Assembly: GCF_037126175.1 (NCBI RefSeq)
Contig: NZ_CP146986.1
Coordinates: 6,179,170 to 6,243,169, forward strand
Reading direction: 5' to 3'
From: Pseudomonas sp. RSB 5.4
GTDB lineage: Bacteria > Pseudomonadota > Gammaproteobacteria > Pseudomonadales > Pseudomonadaceae
DNA: 64,000 nt
Shown here one piece after another: positions 62,825 to 64,000 of the stretch (the stretch's first letter is position 1; each line of letters opens with the position of its first letter). The notes below the pieces were generated by a model. The model was not told the DNA's origin and searched no databases. It worked only from the letters and a program-made list of their open reading frames with translations. The translations under genes and the position numbers were made by a program.

Positions 62825-62911
62825 CTGTAGGAGCTGCCGCAGGCTGCGATCTTTTGATTTTGTTTTTCAAGATCAAGATCAAAAGATCGCAGCCTGCGGC
62901 AGCTCCTACAG
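62825..62911. repeat. REP hairpin pair (GATCGCAGCCTGCGGCAGC family)
   Basis: CTGTAGGAGCTGCCGCAGGC and its reverse complement fill the gap between the two DUF6124 genes. Same family as at 15241. Confidence 0.92.
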
Positions 62912-62952
62912 TGAGTAATCTTTTCAAAGTGCCCCGATCGGAGTTCCAGCTG

Positions 62953-63312
62953 ATGTCCGAAACCTCACCCAATCCGCCAATCACAGACCCGGCATCGCCG
63001 TACGAATCCCTCAACTCCAGAAAACTCCACGAAGCCGCCGAACGCGCCCTCGACCACTACCTCGCGCCCGCAAACATCATGGCCACGCCGTACACCCCCA
63101 GCAGTATGTTCATGGTCAACCCGCAAACCGACACCGAATCGCTACTGGCCAACGCCTGCGAATCCCTGGCCTCGGCCACGGTGATGCTCGGTGACTTCGC
63201 CGGGACGCTGGAGGGGCCGAGTCGTAATACGGCGCTGGGCATTGCTCAAGTGGTGATGCTGGGGGAGTTGGCGGTGAGTCAGGCGCTGGATAATGTTATG
63301 CCAAAGGAATAG
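62953..63312 (+). CDS. DUF6124 family protein, second copy
   Basis: 119 residues, MSETSPNPPITDPASPYESLNSRKLHEAAERALDHYL..., closer to the family consensus than its neighbour (MVNPQTDTESLLANACESLASATVML, then LGIAQVVMLGELAVSQALDN). The predicted fold is a helical bundle. The ATG at 62953 has GGAG 9 nt upstream; an in-frame start inside the REP hairpin is rejected. It lacks the long structured leader of the first copy. Function unknown. Confidence 0.82.
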   Translation: MSETSPNPPITDPASPYESLNSRKLHEAAERALDHYLAPANIMATPYTPSSMFMVNPQTDTESLLANACESLASATVMLGDFAGTLEGPSRNTALGIAQVVMLGELAVSQALDNVMPKE

Positions 63313-63698
63313 CCGACAGCAGTAATGGCCTCATCGCAAGTAGGCTTACTCCTACAGTGGATCTGCGTTGGTCACAGGTTATGTGCCCGGCAAAGATTTG
63401 TTGGAGGTGTGAGCCTATTTGCAATTGCCATTAATAAATCCTTCTCCTTACCCCAGTCCCCTTATCCTCTTTACTCTGTATATTTTTCGCCATTAAGGTA
63501 AGGGCTCGAATAAAGCTGTATTCGGGCTTATTGAACGGTTTAAAACTTTCCTGGAGATACGTTATTCCGGCCAATTACTTCTTGTTAAATTTATGCCTGT
63601 CGAAAAAACGCGCAGATTTAGGCGCAAGCGGTAAGCAGCCCTCGATCAAAGATGGCTGCTTAACTAGGGTTGTCGTTCCCTACCACGTAGTTGCTGTT
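63313..63698. other. Gene-poor AT-rich region
   Basis: 386 nt with no convincing gene. It holds a worn single REP unit (CGCAAGTAGGCTTACTCCTACAG, near 63337-63356, so about 20 nt), an AT-rich central stretch and an inverted pair AAGCAGCC/GGCTGCTT (63633-63661). A 60-codon frame at 63531 has no ribosome-binding site or family character. Confidence 0.5.
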
Positions 63699-64000
63699 TT
63701 ATATGTATCCTAAAACCGGTTTAGGTACATCAGTCCCGGCCCCGTGGCCTCCTATAAAAAACCGAGGATAGCCATTAATCGGCTCGACCGCGACAACAGC
63801 TGTCCCGGCATTTGAATGTGACCAGCTTGTGCTCCACTGCAAGCTCTGGTTTATGTATCGCGCATCAAAGTTTTGATTAAAGGCCGACACTTGTTCGTAA
63901 GTAAGCACGCTCCCTCCTTGAGATTGTATCCATGCTCCTGCGGGGGCTCGGGTGAGCGGCGTCGGGTTATAAATCAGCTGTATTACTCCGGTCACAGTCA
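63699..64000 (-). CDS. C-terminal part of an unidentified protein (possibly tail-fibre-like)
   Basis: The frame is open to the window edge and ends at the stop at 63699-63701. About 100 residues are visible, with IYNPTPLTRAPAGAWIQSQ, then FDARYINQSLQWSTSWSHSN and GGHGAGTDVPKPVLGYI. FDARYIN-type motifs and Gly/Asn/Trp-rich strand patterns occur in phage or tailocin tail fibres, but the resemblance is weak. The visible GTG at 63995 need not be the start. Base composition is lower in GC than the neighbouring genes, hinting at acquired DNA. Confidence 0.45.
   Translation of the reverse strand, partial: TVTGVIQLIYNPTPLTRAPAGAWIQSQGGSVLTYEQVSAFNQNFDARYINQSLQWSTSWSHSNAGTAVVAVEPINGYPRFFIGGHGAGTDVPKPVLGYI

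Noticed and set aside
63531..63713. 60-codon plus-strand ORF in the AT-rich end region
   Set aside because: No Shine-Dalgarno, no recognisable motif, and it overlaps the end of the minus-strand frame.

Overview
The window is GC-rich and densely coded, with short intergenic gaps full of REP-type hairpins. Gene content (azoR, gbuA/gbuR, TorF-type porin, DUF6279 lipoprotein, DUF6124 proteins, LapA/MapA-type adhesin) and the GTGGGAGCGGGCTTGCTCGCG hairpins point to a fluorescent pseudomonad, most likely the Pseudomonas fluorescens group. No rRNA, tRNA, CRISPR array, integrase or intact transposase was seen.

Layout. 1-15.6 kb is mostly housekeeping: the end of a probable zinc-finger anti-sigma factor, a porin, a FemAB-like protein, aquaporin Z, an ABC exporter, periplasmic cyclophilin PpiA with an alpha/beta hydrolase, a LysR regulator, azoreductase, a DMT permease, a YbdG-like MscS channel, a DEAD-box helicase, and a two-gene operon pairing an AvrRpt2-like (C70) cysteine protease with an unknown protein. 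The operon has a palindrome over its predicted -35 box.

16.0-30.5 kb is a contact-dependent inhibition locus. A 4,436-residue filamentous-haemagglutinin-type exoprotein (TpsA/CdiA) ends in a CdiA_C-type tRNase domain and overlaps its immunity gene by 4 nt. Behind it lies a displaced second toxin tip (Endonuclease_NS_2-like) with a YezG-like immunity gene broken in a G7 tract. No TpsB/CdiB transporter gene is present. The 3' end of the locus is visibly more AT-rich than its surroundings.

30.6-39.0 kb holds DUF899, DUF6279 and TorF proteins, CvfB, a DUF2177 membrane protein with a terminator-like hairpin inside its coding sequence, a DMT permease, and a YbfB-type MFS transporter facing its LysR regulator. 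39.1-46.9 kb is a 4-guanidinobutyrate use cluster (symporter, NCS1 permease, NTF2-like protein, guanidinobutyrase, GbuR), resembling the P. aeruginosa gbuA region, followed by a DTW-domain tRNA-modifying enzyme.

47.0-61.5 kb is a type I secretion and adhesin locus. A TolC-like protein, LapB-like ABC transporter and LapC-like adaptor lie on the minus strand, divergent from a 2,868-residue adhesin with a retention module, a TAAG cleavage site, six 246-residue repeats, a vWA domain and RTX repeats. The lapD/lapG control genes are not here, so the locus resembles the second adhesin system (MapA) more than LapA, but this is inferred. It is followed by a 72-nt tandem array of single REP units, two DUF6124 paralogues (the first behind a structured leader), and the 3' end of an unidentified gene running off the window.
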